In this document: one piece after another, positions 44,234 through 55,408 of the stretch | How the letters are laid out: every line of letters starts with the position of its first letter | How positions within the stretch are numbered: position 1 is the first letter of the stretch | From: Lepidodermella squamata | Taxonomy: Eukaryota; Gastrotricha | Assembly: GCA_047495785.1 (NCBI GenBank) | Contig: JBLDXI010000011.1 | Coordinates: 434,001-498,000, forward strand | Direction: 5' to 3' | Length of the DNA: 64,000 nucleotides | Notes under the pieces: generated by a model | Seen by the model: only the letters and a program-made list of their open reading frames with translations | Told to the model about the DNA's origin: nothing | Database searches by the model: none | Made by a program: the position numbers and the translations under genes

Positions 44234-45392
44234 ATGGAACTATCTAACCGAAGAAGAGTGTACGGTCGTCGGTTCGACCCGTTCGCGAGATTTTCAGATT
44301 ACGAATTTTCAAGGCGCTATAGATTTTCCAAAGCAGGTGTTCGCTACATCCACGATTTGATTCGAGATGACCTGCCTCGGCGAACAACTAATCGAAGTAG
44401 GGCAATAACGACCATGGTTCAGGTCCTGATTGCCTTGCGGTTTTTTGCGACCGGCACGACTCAGCGTGAAATAGGTGATCCATTAGGTGATTTTTGATTT
44501 TTTTACTCGTGACATTGACCCTTTGTACTCTAGGCGATTTACACGGTTTAAACCGAACTACAGTTTGCAAGGTTGTCCATATCGTGGCAGCTGTTCTGGC
44601 CTCGAAGTTGGCAGAATTCGTGTTTATGCCTCGGCAATTAGAAGAAGTGCGAGAAATTGCGCGCGAATTTCGCCATTATGGCCGAATGCCCCATTGCACA
44701 GGGGCGGTTGATTGCACGTTGGTCAAAATTCGTCGTCCCTACGAGTTTCCTGACCCTGATGCCTTTTGGAGTAGGAAAAGTAATTTGTCCTCAAAAGCAA
44801 TTTGCAATTTGCGAGCATCCTAATTATGTTGATTTGTGTAGAATTCTATGAGCTGAATGTTCAAGTGGTCTCCGATGCATTCATGCGAATCCGTGATATC
44901 GTTGTCAGATGGCCTGGCAGTGTTCACGATGCTACAATTTTCAAATACTCTCGAGTCCGCCGTCAGCTTTTCACACAGCGCCGGTTTCGAGGATATTTTC
45001 TCCTCGGAGATAAGGGGTATCCCATTTCCCCGGTTGTCATGACGCCCTTGCGGCATAGTCGTAGGGGCCGTCGAAGCCGTTATAACAGAGCTCATGGTCG
45101 ATGTCGCAGTGTAATAGAGCGAGTTTTCGGCGTTTTGAAAGGACGTTTCAGGTGTTTGCTTGGGGTGGACAATCGCCTCAGATTTCATGCAGCTCGATGT
45201 GCAAAAATAGTACTGGCTTGCGCTGTTCTACACAACATCGCTTTGGATCTACGCGAGCCAGAAAATCCCGATTGGCGGCGAATGAGGGATCCCGAGGGCA
45301 ATCGTGGCCGAATCAACTATGAAGATGATGACTTCGCTTTACTTAGACGCGGTGAAAGAATTCGAAGGAACTTGATCAGAAATTATTTTTAA
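44234..45392 (+). CDS. PIF/Harbinger transposase (DDE_Tnp_4 / HARBI1-like)
   Basis: Exons 44234-44486, 44534-44779 and 44842-45392 (introns 47 and 62 bp) give 349 residues. The N-terminal region has the family signature RYRFSKAGVRYI and VLIALRFFATGTTQREIGD, with the helix-turn-helix-like segment NRTTVCKVVHIV. The DDE nuclease residues are visible in GAVDCTLVKI, LLGDKGYP and VIERVFGVLKGRFR, and HDATIF and ACAVLHNIA are also conserved. All exons are open, so the enzyme may be intact. It needs a Myb/SANT partner, whose gene at 48080-48970 is interrupted. Domestication is the alternative. Confidence 0.88.
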
Positions 45393-45568
45393 CTTAATAA
45401 CTGGAGCTGAACCATTGAGACGATGCTGGAAAATTTTCAGAAAATTAAGTCCAATTTTGTATGGCTACACAAATTAAATAATGTTTAGATGAGCAATAAA
45501 AAATGACAATTCATCTAAAAATCAAAGATGGGATTTTTCTTGAATTTCTATAATTTAATTAATCAATT

Positions 45569-47682
45569 GAAGTATTAATTAATTGAAGTCAAAAAGGAAC
45601 TTGGAAATAAGTTCTACGCGCTCAGAGATAAGCCTCAGGAAGCACAGTCGTTCTTTTGGCATCTAATAGCTTCTCTTACTAAAGGGTCGGGCAAGCACGA
45701 CTATAAAATTGTAATCGAAGACGAAAATGGGAGGATTTTATCAGACAAAATTCAAGTAGCAGACAGATGGAGACGTTATTTTATGGGAGTTGTAGATGGG
45801 GTGGAAATATTAGCTGAGGAAATAAATAAATTGAATGAAAATTTAGAATTTACTAGTAAATGTGAAACGCGCGTCATGAAACCGATAACACGCGACGAGA
45901 TTCAGCTCGCAATTTCAAAGGAAAAATTAAGAAAATCACCCGGTCTTGATGAAATTAGATTAGAAATGCTTAATGCGCTACAAAATTCGAAAATTGAATG
46001 GCTAGAGTTTCTCTTCAATAAAATATGGGCTGAAAAACGCGTTCCTGATGATTTTCTGAATTTAATTCTGATCCCAGTGCCAAAAAAAGGAGATTTAAAT
46101 AAGTGCAATAATTACCGCGGCATAAGTCTAATTAGTATCGTTGCAAAATGTTACGCGCGAATTCTTCAAAAGCGGCTTCGCGATGAAATAAATATAAAAC
46201 TGGAAGAATTTCAACATGGTTTTATGCAAAACAAAGGCACGGGTGACTGCACCTTCATATTAAGGCAAATAATGGAGAAAATTATTGAATTTAACAGGAG
46301 TATTTTTATAACTTTTATGGACCTGGAAAAGGCTTACGATTTTGTCGACCGCGATCAAGTTTGGAAAGCGCTCGAAGACCTAGGAGTTTCTCGCGATCTT
46401 ATAGATAATATTAAGGCATTATACAGGGATAGCATTGCTACTGTGAGAGTAAATGGCGTTAGCGCGAAACCCTTCCGGGTGACCAAGGGACTGAGACAAG
46501 GCTGCCCATTGTCGCCCCTGTTATTTATAGCAGTATTTAATGTAGTTTGCAAGCGAGTTAAATTAGAAAAAACAGGTATCCCCCTAACTGACGATGAGTG
46601 GCTGATGTTACTAGCATTCGCGGACGATACTGCTTTATTATCGCAAGATTCGGAGAAAATGCAATTGATTATAGATATTTTTGTTGAGGCGTGTGGACAC
46701 TTGGGCTTGAAAATTAATGTTCCAAAAACCAAATTCATGAGAGTTAAAAAAAATGACTGCAATTTACATTTACCTTTTTCCATCTACGGGCAGTACATTG
46801 AAGAAGTTGATGAATTCGTATATTTGGGAAGTGTTATCACGTCTGACGGCAGGTGTAAGGCTGATGTAAGGACTCGTTTAGAAAAAGGCAACAAAGCGTT
46901 TGGCGCTATGCGGAAATATATTTTTGGCAATCGATCTGTCCCGACTAAAGAAAAAATGAAATGTTTAAAGGGCGTTGTGGATGCGACTATCATGCATGGC
47001 AGCGAAAGTTGGACGTTAACTTCTGAGGATGCGAGGCGACTCGACGTAGGCTATATGCGTTATTTGCGTAAGATATGCGGAGTAACACTTAGGGACAGGA
47101 TTCGCAATGAGGTCATTAGAAATATGTGTGGTTCAGAACAATTTACATTCAAAATTGCTAGGCGGCAACTTCGCTGGTACGGGCACGTCGCTCGCATGGA
47201 CCCCGTAAGGCTGGCAAGCCAGATGCGGTACTGGCAGCCGCCGGATGATACTTGGAGTAGACCTCGAGGGCGACCAAAATTAAGGTGGATTGATTGCATC
47301 AAAAAACATTTGAACAAAATAGGGATTAACAATTTTGAGGAGGCCAACGCCCTGGCCCAGGATAGAACTACTTGGAGACAAAAAATTCATAGTTATTTTG
47401 GTGAAATTGAAATATCAGAGTAAGGATGAGTTTTTGAGGTTGACGATCAGGATAGGTAGCTTGCTACCGGTCCTCCTCCGACACTCGGTTCGCTTGGCGT
47501 GAACAAAATTTACATCACGCCCGGCGAATTGGGTACACCGGAGTGAATTTTATTTTATCATTTTTCCTTCTCATTTTTGTTTCTTCGTTTCTGTATTTGA
47601 ACTCAATTGTTATTGTTATGTTATTGTTGATCAATTAATGAAGGAAAAGATAAAATAAAGAAAATGCTATGCTATGCTATGC
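45569..47682 (+). mobile_element. 5'-truncated RTE-like LINE nested in the Harbinger element
   Basis: The insert is flanked by the 13-bp duplication TAATTAATCAATT (45556-45568 and 47683-47695). It ends in a short ATGCT microsatellite (about 47664-47683), as RTE elements often do. It lacks the endonuclease domain, so it is a truncated copy. Confidence 0.85.
45579..47423 (+). CDS. RTE-like reverse transcriptase, 5' truncated
   Basis: The frame is open from the truncation point at 45579 (just after a TAA) to the stop at 47423. Reverse transcriptase motifs are NNYRGISL, EEFQHGFMQNKGT, FMDLEKAYDFVDR, GLRQGCPLSPLLF and the catalytic FADD (AFADDTALL). The C-terminal part has LRWYGHVARMDP and RPRGRPKLRWIDCI, the usual RTE/BovB-like tail. 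The first in-frame ATG is at 45783. The endonuclease is missing, so the copy cannot move by itself although no internal stop is present. Confidence 0.85.
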   Translation, partial: LIEVKKELGNKFYALRDKPQEAQSFFWHLIASLTKGSGKHDYKIVIEDENGRILSDKIQVADRWRRYFMGVVDGVEILAEEINKLNENLEFTSKCETRVMKPITRDEIQLAISKEKLRKSPGLDEIRLEMLNALQNSKIEWLEFLFNKIWAEKRVPDDFLNLILIPVPKKGDLNKCNNYRGISLISIVAKCYARILQKRLRDEINIKLEEFQHGFMQNKGTGDCTFILRQIMEKIIEFNRSIFITFMDLEKAYDFVDRDQVWKALEDLGVSRDLIDNIKALYRDSIATVRVNGVSAKPFRVTKGLRQGCPLSPLLFIAVFNVVCKRVKLEKTGIPLTDDEWLMLLAFADDTALLSQDSEKMQLIIDIFVEACGHLGLKINVPKTKFMRVKKNDCNLHLPFSIYGQYIEEVDEFVYLGSVITSDGRCKADVRTRLEKGNKAFGAMRKYIFGNRSVPTKEKMKCLKGVVDATIMHGSESWTLTSEDARRLDVGYMRYLRKICGVTLRDRIRNEVIRNMCGSEQFTFKIARRQLRWYGHVARMDPVRLASQMRYWQPPDDTWSRPRGRPKLRWIDCIKKHLNKIGINNFEEANALAQDRTTWRQKIHSYFGEIEISE

Positions 47683-48079
47683 TAATTAATCAATTAAATA
47701 CAGGGTGGCCGGAAAGAGCCGCACTTCGTAAGAAATTTGATGATTTTTCAAAATTATTTTCTCAAACCACTGGATTAGAATTATTGAATTAAATAGATTA
47801 GTCGAATTCTTTTTAGAATTTTTTTGCATTCAAAATTCACAAATTTATATTCTCATTTATATTCTCAGAAAATAAAGCCACTGCAAATCTTAGCGAGTTT
47901 ATTCGGATCAGATGTACTTTGTACTGCGTGTATACTAGGGCCTATAGTAAGCAATGCCATATTTTTTCTCAATATTTCCAAAATATTTGCAGAATTATTT
48001 GAATATTTTTGTAGATACAAATTTGTGGAAAAAAAAGAAAAATTAGTCATAGAAGAAAGTCTGTTTTCGTTGAAGTCAG

Positions 48080-48970
48080 TTAAAGCGGTGGCAAATCAAG
48101 AGGCGGCAAATCGTCATTGGCGAGTGATTCAGGAAGAGTGGGTAACATCATTCGCAATTTGCTCACTTTGTCTAACTCAAGGTTCTCGACTCGGAGGCGA
48201 GCCTCCTTCAAGGCTAGTTCCCGTAATTCTTGTTTGATTTTCGCTGCCGAGAGAGGTTGAGTGATTGGTGGTGCCTCTGGCTGAGGTGGCGTGGCCAAGA
48301 ACGGATTTTCGTCGTCTTCATGATCGCTTCCATCCAGATCGGCTGACGATTCGACCGACGATTCCGCCGACTCAGAATTTTCTTGCATATCGCTATCTTC
48401 CGATGTCTCTTCCTCGTCATCGTAGGCACCTCCAGCGTCTGAATCATGAATTCCTAAGGAAAATAGATACATTATTCACTGGGCAATTTGAACATTTGAT
48501 GATTATCGCCTACCATCCAAGCCGGATAAAGCTGTTGGGCACTTTTTCTTGAGAGCATCCGCCAGAATCAACTCGGCCGATGTCATTTCTACATCTTTGT
48601 CTGGGCTTTATACACTTTATACAACTTTATACACTATACCTGTCTTCCTGCCGCCTGCGCTGATTTGCCGGTACTTCTTACGAGTCGATAGAAGAGTACG
48701 CGTGTAGAGACCCTTCATCTCTCCTAACGTGAACTGCTTACGCCTTCCTTTATTGAATTTATCGAGTACCTTCTCTTAAATCTTGATTCGCTTCTTGTTG
48801 GTCTTTTGATCGTTGTTTCGAGATTCGATATCTTCAAGGTGAGGCTTGACTGCCTCAACCAGGCGTAATTTGTCATCTTCAGAAAACCGCACGCGCTTCT
48901 TTCGCACCTTCTTCTTGCCCGCCATTTTGCCTTGCTTCTTCGCAGGTCGCGGCATTAAATCGATGGTCAA
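48080..48970 (-). pseudogene. Myb/SANT-like DNA-binding protein of the Harbinger element, with a nonsense codon
   Basis: Exons on the minus strand are 48970-48640, 48588-48514 and 48453-48080, about 260 codons. The N-terminus is basic, followed by a Myb/SANT-like (zeste/NAIF1-type) domain: RVRFSEDDKLRLVEAVKPHL, then KVLDKFNKGRRKQFT and TRKKYRQISAGG. A Glu/Asp/Ser-rich stretch and a helical segment (KIKQELRELALKEARLRVEN) follow. A TAA at 48776-48778 interrupts the middle of the DNA-binding domain, roughly where the family usually has a Trp. In Harbinger elements this protein brings the transposase to DNA. The rest of the frame is open, so the stop is recent, or a sequencing error. Confidence 0.7.
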
Positions 48971-49399
48971 AAAACGATAAGAAGTTGAGATAGCAAAATT
49001 TAATGATCTTCAGTCATGAGAGCGTGGTAGTTGTTACTATTTATACACTATATTAATAGGTAATGTCCCTCCACGCAACAATGCGCATCATTGTTGAGTA
49101 ACACAATGTCTCGAGAAAAACAAACAAAAAACATAAAAAACAGTTTGGATAACATAAAACATTGTTTTAAGATAAAAATGAAGTCAATTTTTACATAAAA
49201 ATGAACTGCCATATAAATTTATTTTATACCGGTAAAACAGCTTCGATCACCACCCCCTCCTTTTTTTATTTCGAAGTGCACTTTCATACATATTTATGTA
49301 TGACAAAATTAACTTTCATACATATTTTTTTCATAAAATAGTGTTTTTCAGCCAAACTTTAACATCCGTTTCTTCTTGTTTAGTAAATGCCAGCATATT
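48971..49399. other. AT-rich spacer
   Basis: No gene was seen. It contains the right terminus proposed for the Harbinger element (49241-49255). TTTCATACATATTT occurs twice at about 49282-49330. Confidence 0.5.
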
Positions 49400-49449
49400 T
49401 AAAAAATTCGACTGATCGCGGAACGTGAAAACGGAACATGAATACTCTA

Positions 49450-49931
49450 ACCAAAAGCGGAAGCGACCGTAATCTGCTTCTGATCACAACTTTATTTATA
49501 ACAAGTCGAGGAACATAAGCTTGCTTCGAGTTAAATCGGCAAACATCTGGCCACACACAAACTGCCTGATAGCTTTGACATCAATGCTCAATTCAAAGTG
49601 TTACGCAAGTCCCGCAACAGGTGAGACCGCTTGGTCCACGAAAGTCTACTCATCAAGCAGACAAAGATCGCTGTGAGCCTCAACGTGCAGTGCGACTCAA
49701 TAAAATTAAAGCTATTTTGACAGTTTCTATTTTCATCCTACTACCTTGTTGTGCTTTCGATCTTTACTGTATTGATTCTTGTTGCGATTTCTTTTGTTGT
49801 AGCCTGATGATGGTCCGCGCAAGGACCGAAACGTCGCCTGTTATAAATAAAATTGTAATCAGAAGCAACTTACGGTCGCTTTCATTTTTGGTTAATCTGT
49901 ACCGGACTCGGGTGTTTATTTCCTCACTATA
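49450..49931. mobile_element. 482-bp insertion with inverted arms and a hammerhead-like core
   Basis: Compared with the other blocks this stretch is an insertion flanked by the 9-bp repeat AATACTCTA (49441-49449 and 49932-49940). Arms of about 50 bp (49450-49503 and about 49838-49892) are inverted copies. An unpaired tail of about 39 bp follows the right arm. At about 49803-49837 the sequence CCTGATGA-TGGTCC-GCGCAA-GGACC-GAAACGTC resembles the CUGAUGA, stem II and GAAA core of hammerhead ribozymes. There is one extra base before stem II, and I found no matching cleavage strand. Class unknown; a short Penelope-like element is one possibility. Confidence 0.6.
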
Positions 49932-50122
49932 AATACTCTAGATTAACACTACAAGAAAAGTCACTGATGTTGAAATTTCGCGGAACCCCGAAGTTTATTT
50001 TAGTTTAGTTGAGCTAATACACTAGTTTTGGTTTAGTTAGTTAGATTTTGTTGTTTGTTCAGAACCACAAGGCTGACAAATCCACTGCCCACGTCGTTCC
50101 CATGGAATCTATAGCCATCGCA

Positions 50123-51378
50123 TTAACTGGTATAACAAATCTCAAAACCATTCAGGCCATAACCCGGGCTACTGCTATAAACGACATTTGCCGGCGAGAG
50201 AAGCCCGCAGCAGGCTGTGTAAGAGTCGGCGCTGTAAGTAGCATCCGGCTTAGTGACCTAGAAGCGAAAAGAAATCATTGGAATAGCAAACATTTCAGTC
50301 TGAAAGCTGTACCAGTCCGGTATTGACGGCAGTGAACAGGGATAATGATGCGCTATATGGGAAGCGGAAGCAGTTTGATTGTGGGGTTCCAGCAGACGTT
50401 TGAGATACTATTCTGTATGCTTTGTCAGTGTCGACTTTTCCAATACACGTCAATACAGGCGGAGAGCCAGGAACGATCTCGTATATCACAGAATAAATTC
50501 CCTTCGCGGCATTGCAACAAGCAGTAAAAGAGCTGAAAGTATTTGGCGAGGCGGGAGATTGCTGAAATGAATCAAGCAGGTCTTTACATAGCGGTTTACA
50601 TCAGTTAACGATTCTTACGGCTGTTCCTGATGTGAGAACCGAGTTGCATGCCCCGGCATTCGCTGTGCAGAATGGGACATTAGATTTTGAGATCGTCGAA
50701 TCGCCCACCGTATTGGTTATTACGCACAAATTGTAGGTGGGCTGATAATGGCATATAAAATTCACATTTCGGAATGAAAACGGGTCAACTTACAGGGCTC
50801 ACAGGGCTCGCGCAAGCTTGCCCACCCGGGCATTGTGTAGCCGCTTTATCGATGCAATTTTTCGCTGAAGCATCGCAAACATTGGCCGCAGGTGTGCAGC
50901 TTTGACTGCCCGGGCATTGTGTAGCCGCCTTATCGATGCAATTTTTCGCTGAAACATCGCAAACATTGGCCGCAGGTGTGCAGCTTTGACTGCCCGGGCA
51001 TTGCGTGGCCGCCTTATCGATGCAATTTTTCGCTGAAACATCGCAAATATTGGCAGCTGGCGTGCAGCTTTGGCCGCCCGGGCATTGAGCGGCGTCCTTC
51101 GCTATGCAAGTCTTTAACGATGTGTCACAAGTGTTGGCGGCTACAGCTTTAGACAGGCAGCTGCTCGTCGTAGTATCACAGACGTTCGCCGATGCAACAC
51201 AGGACGATCCAGAGTTGCAGGGGTTGGTCGTCGTATAGCAAGCCTGGCCATTCGGGCAAGTTCCAGGAGAATCCGTGACTGTAGCTGACCTCGGGCATGG
51301 CGTTGTGCTCGCTGCAGGGCAGGCAGTGGCAGTGGCAAAAACAGCAGCAAGGAGCAGGGCGAACACCGAAGTTTTCAT
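50123..51378 (-). CDS. Secreted cysteine-rich repeat protein, copy 2
   Basis: Exons on the minus strand are 51378-50794, 50741-50619, 50561-50313 and 50257-50123 (introns 52-57 bp, phase 0), giving 363 residues, the longest of the family. The signal peptide is followed by CPNGQACYTTTNPCNSGSSC, then four 28-residue units of the form AN-x-CD-x-SAKNCIDKAATQCPG-x-QSCTPA. The exon 2-4 module follows (PTYNLCVITN, FCTANAGACNSVL, FTACCNAAKG, CFRFPYS, TACCGL) and the protein ends ICYTS. TATTTAAG lies at 51447-51440. Repeat number is the main difference from copies 1 and 3, so unequal exchange inside exon 1 is likely. Function unknown; secretion is inferred. Confidence 0.82.
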
Positions 51379-51547
51379 GATGAGTTAAAGTAATTCTGAA
51401 GAAATGATAACAGTGGCGAAAACAACCGCCGCTTCAGGTCTTAAATACCATCAATTTTTTGCCTCCGAGATTGGACCTTGGCATGTCCCCGTTCGCACTC
51501 GCATCAGGTGTTGCCAAAACAACGGGACGGCCGCTACACCTGGTCGC

Positions 51548-52660
51548 GTTCGGAGGCGTCGTTGAGAAAATTATGTGGATAATACACAGCATGACTATGC
51601 TGCATACCTAATGATCGTCAACTCTGCGCGCACCGGAGTCATCCAATTTATTTCATGTATAACGCATCTATTGCCCTACACTCGGGCGCTTATTTTCTTG
51701 TGTAGGAGAAGGGCAAGTGGAATAAACAGGGCGTAAAATGCCGTTAAGAAGTAGAATAGCGCAGTTTAGGTGGCTGTCAGGCTGTGTTTGCCGCGCACGC
51801 CGAACATTAGCTTGGATATCTTCTAAACGTATCTAATTTTTTTGCTTTAGATACACGCCACGGCAACGCGACCCCGGTGTAGAAACTCGTCACTGATGGC
51901 AGCTGGTGCTTGGGACTAATTGCAGTATGGACTCGACACTGCTTAACAAACACACACGAAAAGCATCTGATCGAGGCAAAAAATAAGATGTTTGTTAGTG
52001 AGGCAACAAATGGGTTTTTAGCAATAGTAACATTCTAGGCTTACTACATTGTGGAACCGCTGGTAAGTCGAAATTTGGCGCGCACGCTGATTGGTTGATT
52101 TATCGTTGCTAATGATGAATGCGGAATGAAACAATATTTTCGTGTGATCCACTAATAAATTGTTTCATATTTATGCAAAAATGACCTTGCAACACCCTCT
52201 GTACTGTTTCCATTGACCACGAGCGTAAACTCCATATTAATGGTGGTAAATTGCTGCGGCACAAAACACTTGTTGACTTGTTGACCAACATGTTTTATCC
52301 GGGAGTCATAGCAGCGATCGATTGACCAATCAGCGTGCGCATTGGATTGGACTTTTAAGTGGTCACACAATGTAGGCTACATTCTCCTATTACATTCACT
52401 TATAAGGAGGATCCGACAGTTAGCGAATCAGCTGCTTCTCAGGTGTAATTGCTATTGCTATGAGATCATATCCGGGGCTCAATAGGAAAATGTCTGTATA
52501 AAGGTGGATGGCGGAATACGCCACCTCAGCTTCGCTCGTCATCACCTGCACGACCTCAAGCAAGTTGTGAACATCCCATCAAAGGAGCTGGATACCCTCT
52601 GAAAAATGTCTCTAAACGACAACGGAGAATGACAAAATTGAAACCATATTTATTGAAAAA
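51548..52660. other. Block sequence without a gene
   Basis: This matches about 40060-40810 and 41230-41440 of copy I nearly base for base in places. The 60-codon frame on the minus strand (52109-52291 here, 40595-40777 there) is identical in both blocks, but its conservation follows from the recent duplication and does not prove that it is coding. Confidence 0.5.
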
Positions 52661-53813
52661 TAGGTGAAAGATGGAAATTTATCTCACAATAAATTCTCGA
52701 AAATCCAGAAAAATGAACAACAATTCCAATCGAGCAATGAGCAATCGATCCAAAATACATGGCTTCTCCCGCCATCATTTTTTGCGCTTGATCGCACGCC
52801 AAGAAAACGCCAGGTTACAACCCTACAAACAGTTTTTCAAATCCGAAGAGGTGTAAGTGAAATTAGACTTACTGGATCAATAACACGGCCAACCAGGAGG
52901 CTTTGAGCGAGCCTGCAGATATAAATGAAAAATACATCAATTCAATTAAACAAAATATCGAAACGATTTTATAAATGACGTATCAAAATGACCCACTTTG
53001 GAGCAAATGTTCCTCGGTACAGTAGGTGATAATATAATAATAATAGTTTTATTTGGGCCTCTCCTTGACTGAATCATTACCGCTTCCGGTTTTGAAGAGG
53101 GAGAAGGCAGGCAAAGAGAAATGCTTACCCAACCCCTCAGTTGAAGATCTTGCTTTTTCCGAAAAATTCACAGTTTTCAATCGAATTAACAATCATGCGC
53201 CATTCATCTTGGTTGATAGTAATGACAAAAATCCTTGATTTCAAAGGGTCTTGATTTAGATGACTTGAACAGCCAGGGCTCGTCCGTTACTCGGATCACG
53301 AAGTTTTGGGGCTCAAAAGGCTCCTTGAAAGGTATTGATTAATAATTTAGAGGTTACCTATACTGAAGACGATTGAATAGATCCACTTAGATCATCAGAA
53401 ACTAGCGTGGCCGCATCTTCTTGGCCGGAAGTGTAGCGCCTGTAACAACGGAGCGGATGTAAAGTTCTCCTTAAACGAAGATTCGAGAATCTACTATCAA
53501 TTGGCATGTTTTCAATATCATAGAGAACTTGGAGAGGCCGAGCTCAATAATCCACTTCTCACGTCGTTGCCATCGTATATAGCCTAACAACGTCGAACGT
53601 GAGCTTGGATATCTTTTCAACGTATCTTAATTGGATGAAATAAATGTATAATAACAATGCAATAACAACACAACATAATTTGGTTGACGATCATTAGCTA
53701 AACAGCATAGCCACGCATCCAAGCTGTGTATTTTCCACCTGCCAGTTAATTTTTGCATTTTTGTTTGCAACACCTGAAAGCGAGTGTAAACGAGGAGATA
53801 CCCAAATGCCCCG

Positions 53814-54060
53814 GAACTGCCCCGATGGCCAAGCCTGTTATACGACATCAAACCCGTGTAGCACTGGATCATCTTGAGTGGCGTTAGCTAACGTATGAAG
53901 TACAATAGCGAACAGCCAAATCCTCCATCGTCTGCGAATTTGCATAGGTATACCTACAATTTGTGCGTTATATCTCAATCGCCGGGCGGTGCTGGGATCT
54001 CAAAATATTATCTGCACGGCAAAAGCTGGCGACTGGCGAGGGCGACTGGGCTCTCAAAAC
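53814..54060 (+). pseudogene. Inverted relic of the cysteine-rich gene
   Basis: On the plus strand, opposite to the intact copies, NCPDGQACYTTSNPC (53814-53875, followed by a stop) corresponds to the start of the Cys-rich region, and TYNLCVISQ (from 53952) corresponds to exon 2. Signal peptide, repeats and exons 3-4 are missing. It shows that part of a block was inverted. Confidence 0.7.
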
Positions 54061-54084
54061 CAGGTACAAAATCACCAGCTCATA

Positions 54085-54529
54085 TACCGTAGTTACCGAA
54101 ATACTAACCCGGGCTTATACAAAAATGATACCTCGAAAAATGGGGAAAAGTAGGCTTCTATTTAAGACTAGGCTTCTATTTGAGATAGGCTTACGCAACG
54201 GAGACCTGACGTTACTTTCCGTCTTTCAATCTCAAAACTCATCACAGTATTTATTATTAGTTATTAGCTAGGTCGTCTAATAGCTGGAAATCAAGACTAA
54301 TAAGGAAAGCTTTCACTAAAATCATCATAAACAGCAGATTATTACATAACTTTCTTCCACGCATTTTTCGCTTTTAAATACCGTTCAGCGCAGCAGAGCA
54401 CACGTGCCGTAGTAGCCTAGGCTACTATTCGAGATAGGACTATGCATCGACGAATTTCAATTTACCTAGGCTTCGAATCGAGACAGGCTTCTAAACGAGT
54501 GGGGGCTTATATTTCGGTAACTACGGTAA
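54085..54529. mobile_element. Miniature element, CCGTAGTTACC family, long copy
   Basis: Inverted ends CCGTAGTTACCGAAATA (left) and its complement (right) enclose several TAGGCTTCTATTTGAGA-like repeats. A short relative lies at 55409-55514. No target duplication was found and no protein is encoded. Confidence 0.6.
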
Positions 54530-55408
54530 CTGCGATTCATTGACACCTGATTCTTTATAGCAATCTTCTCCCACGAATAGGATTCAGCTCCTTCAATGAT
54601 TGTTCCACTGCGGTGAAGGGAGCTTCATTTACCATTTACCAGCGCTGAAACTTACGCGGCGTGCACCAACAGTTTCAAGTCGACAGAGCGGTGGTGCCCA
54701 CGCTTATGGAGTTAACGATTTCGAGTATTTTACTTATGGTAAACAGCTCCTCAAATGTTGCCGATAAAATGGCCGATAAACAGTAAAACCGCAGAAATGA
54801 GAAGGTACCAACTAGGCTTATGTTTGTGAGGATATACCGTGCTATCTTGAAATATGTCTTTGTTTTTGTTCCGTTTTTCCTTTTCGCATACCGGAAGAAA
54901 TAAAAAGTATGCTGAAAGCAGGACTCATTTCTTTAGCTTCCAATTTTTAATTGCTAGAATTACCTCGGTGCCATCGTCGGTGCCATCTTTTTTGGTAAAA
55001 TAAAGTTTCAACAGGGAGTCAAAATCAGCGGGAAACTAGAAGCATTGCGAAAGCCGGCTGTTGTTTTGGCGCCATATGGCGCGTAAATATACCGTGAATT
55101 TCCGTAATAGCTTCAGTGGGCATTGTAATTTAAAATGTTTAAAAAGGGGGTCATAAACGGTCGCCGTAAGAGTACACTTTGAGCTTTTAGATTTTTTCTC
55201 TGCAACCATGAGCTTGCGACTAGGCTGTTTGCTATTCATAGCGAATTGCGGTCCACTGACATTTGAGTCCTCGACAACTCAGCAATGACAAATCAGCCTG
55301 CAATAACTCAACCTTTAAAAATATGATTTCAATTTGCGACATCTCAGCCCACGAAAAAGTTTGCCACGCAAGGTTTGTTCTTGTTTTATTCTAAAATCCG
55401 TTCTTGTT
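54530..55408. other. Intergenic, no gene recognised
   Basis: No gene, RNA or element was recognised between the two CCGTAGTTACC elements. Confidence 0.5.

Larger units (their letters stand above)
43658..49255. mobile_element. Probable autonomous PIF/Harbinger transposon with a nested LINE
   Basis: GGGTGGTGATCGAAG at 43658-43672 is matched by its exact complement at 49241-49255. Between them lie a complete Harbinger-type transposase on the plus strand and a Myb/SANT-type gene on the minus strand, the two proteins such elements encode, arranged convergently. An RTE-like LINE with 13-bp target duplications sits between them. No TWA duplication is seen at the ends, so the exact boundaries are an inference. 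Confidence 0.55.
49400..53790. repeat. Duplicated block, copy II
   Basis: This block is paralogous to 38355-43240. It carries copy 2 of the cysteine-rich gene, then shared downstream sequence to about 53790, including the empty site of the hAT element at 53455-53462. It is interrupted by the insertion at 49450-49931. Confidence 0.65.

Noticed and set aside
44820-45188. 122-codon minus-strand frame opposite the transposase
   Set aside because: Antisense shadow of the DDE domain exon.
49804-49837. Calling a functional hammerhead ribozyme
   Set aside because: The core is imperfect and no cleavage strand was found, so it is reported only as a resemblance.
52109-52291. Identical 60-codon frames at 52109-52291 and 40595-40777
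   Set aside because: Identity follows from a recent block duplication of non-coding DNA; there is no independent sign of coding.
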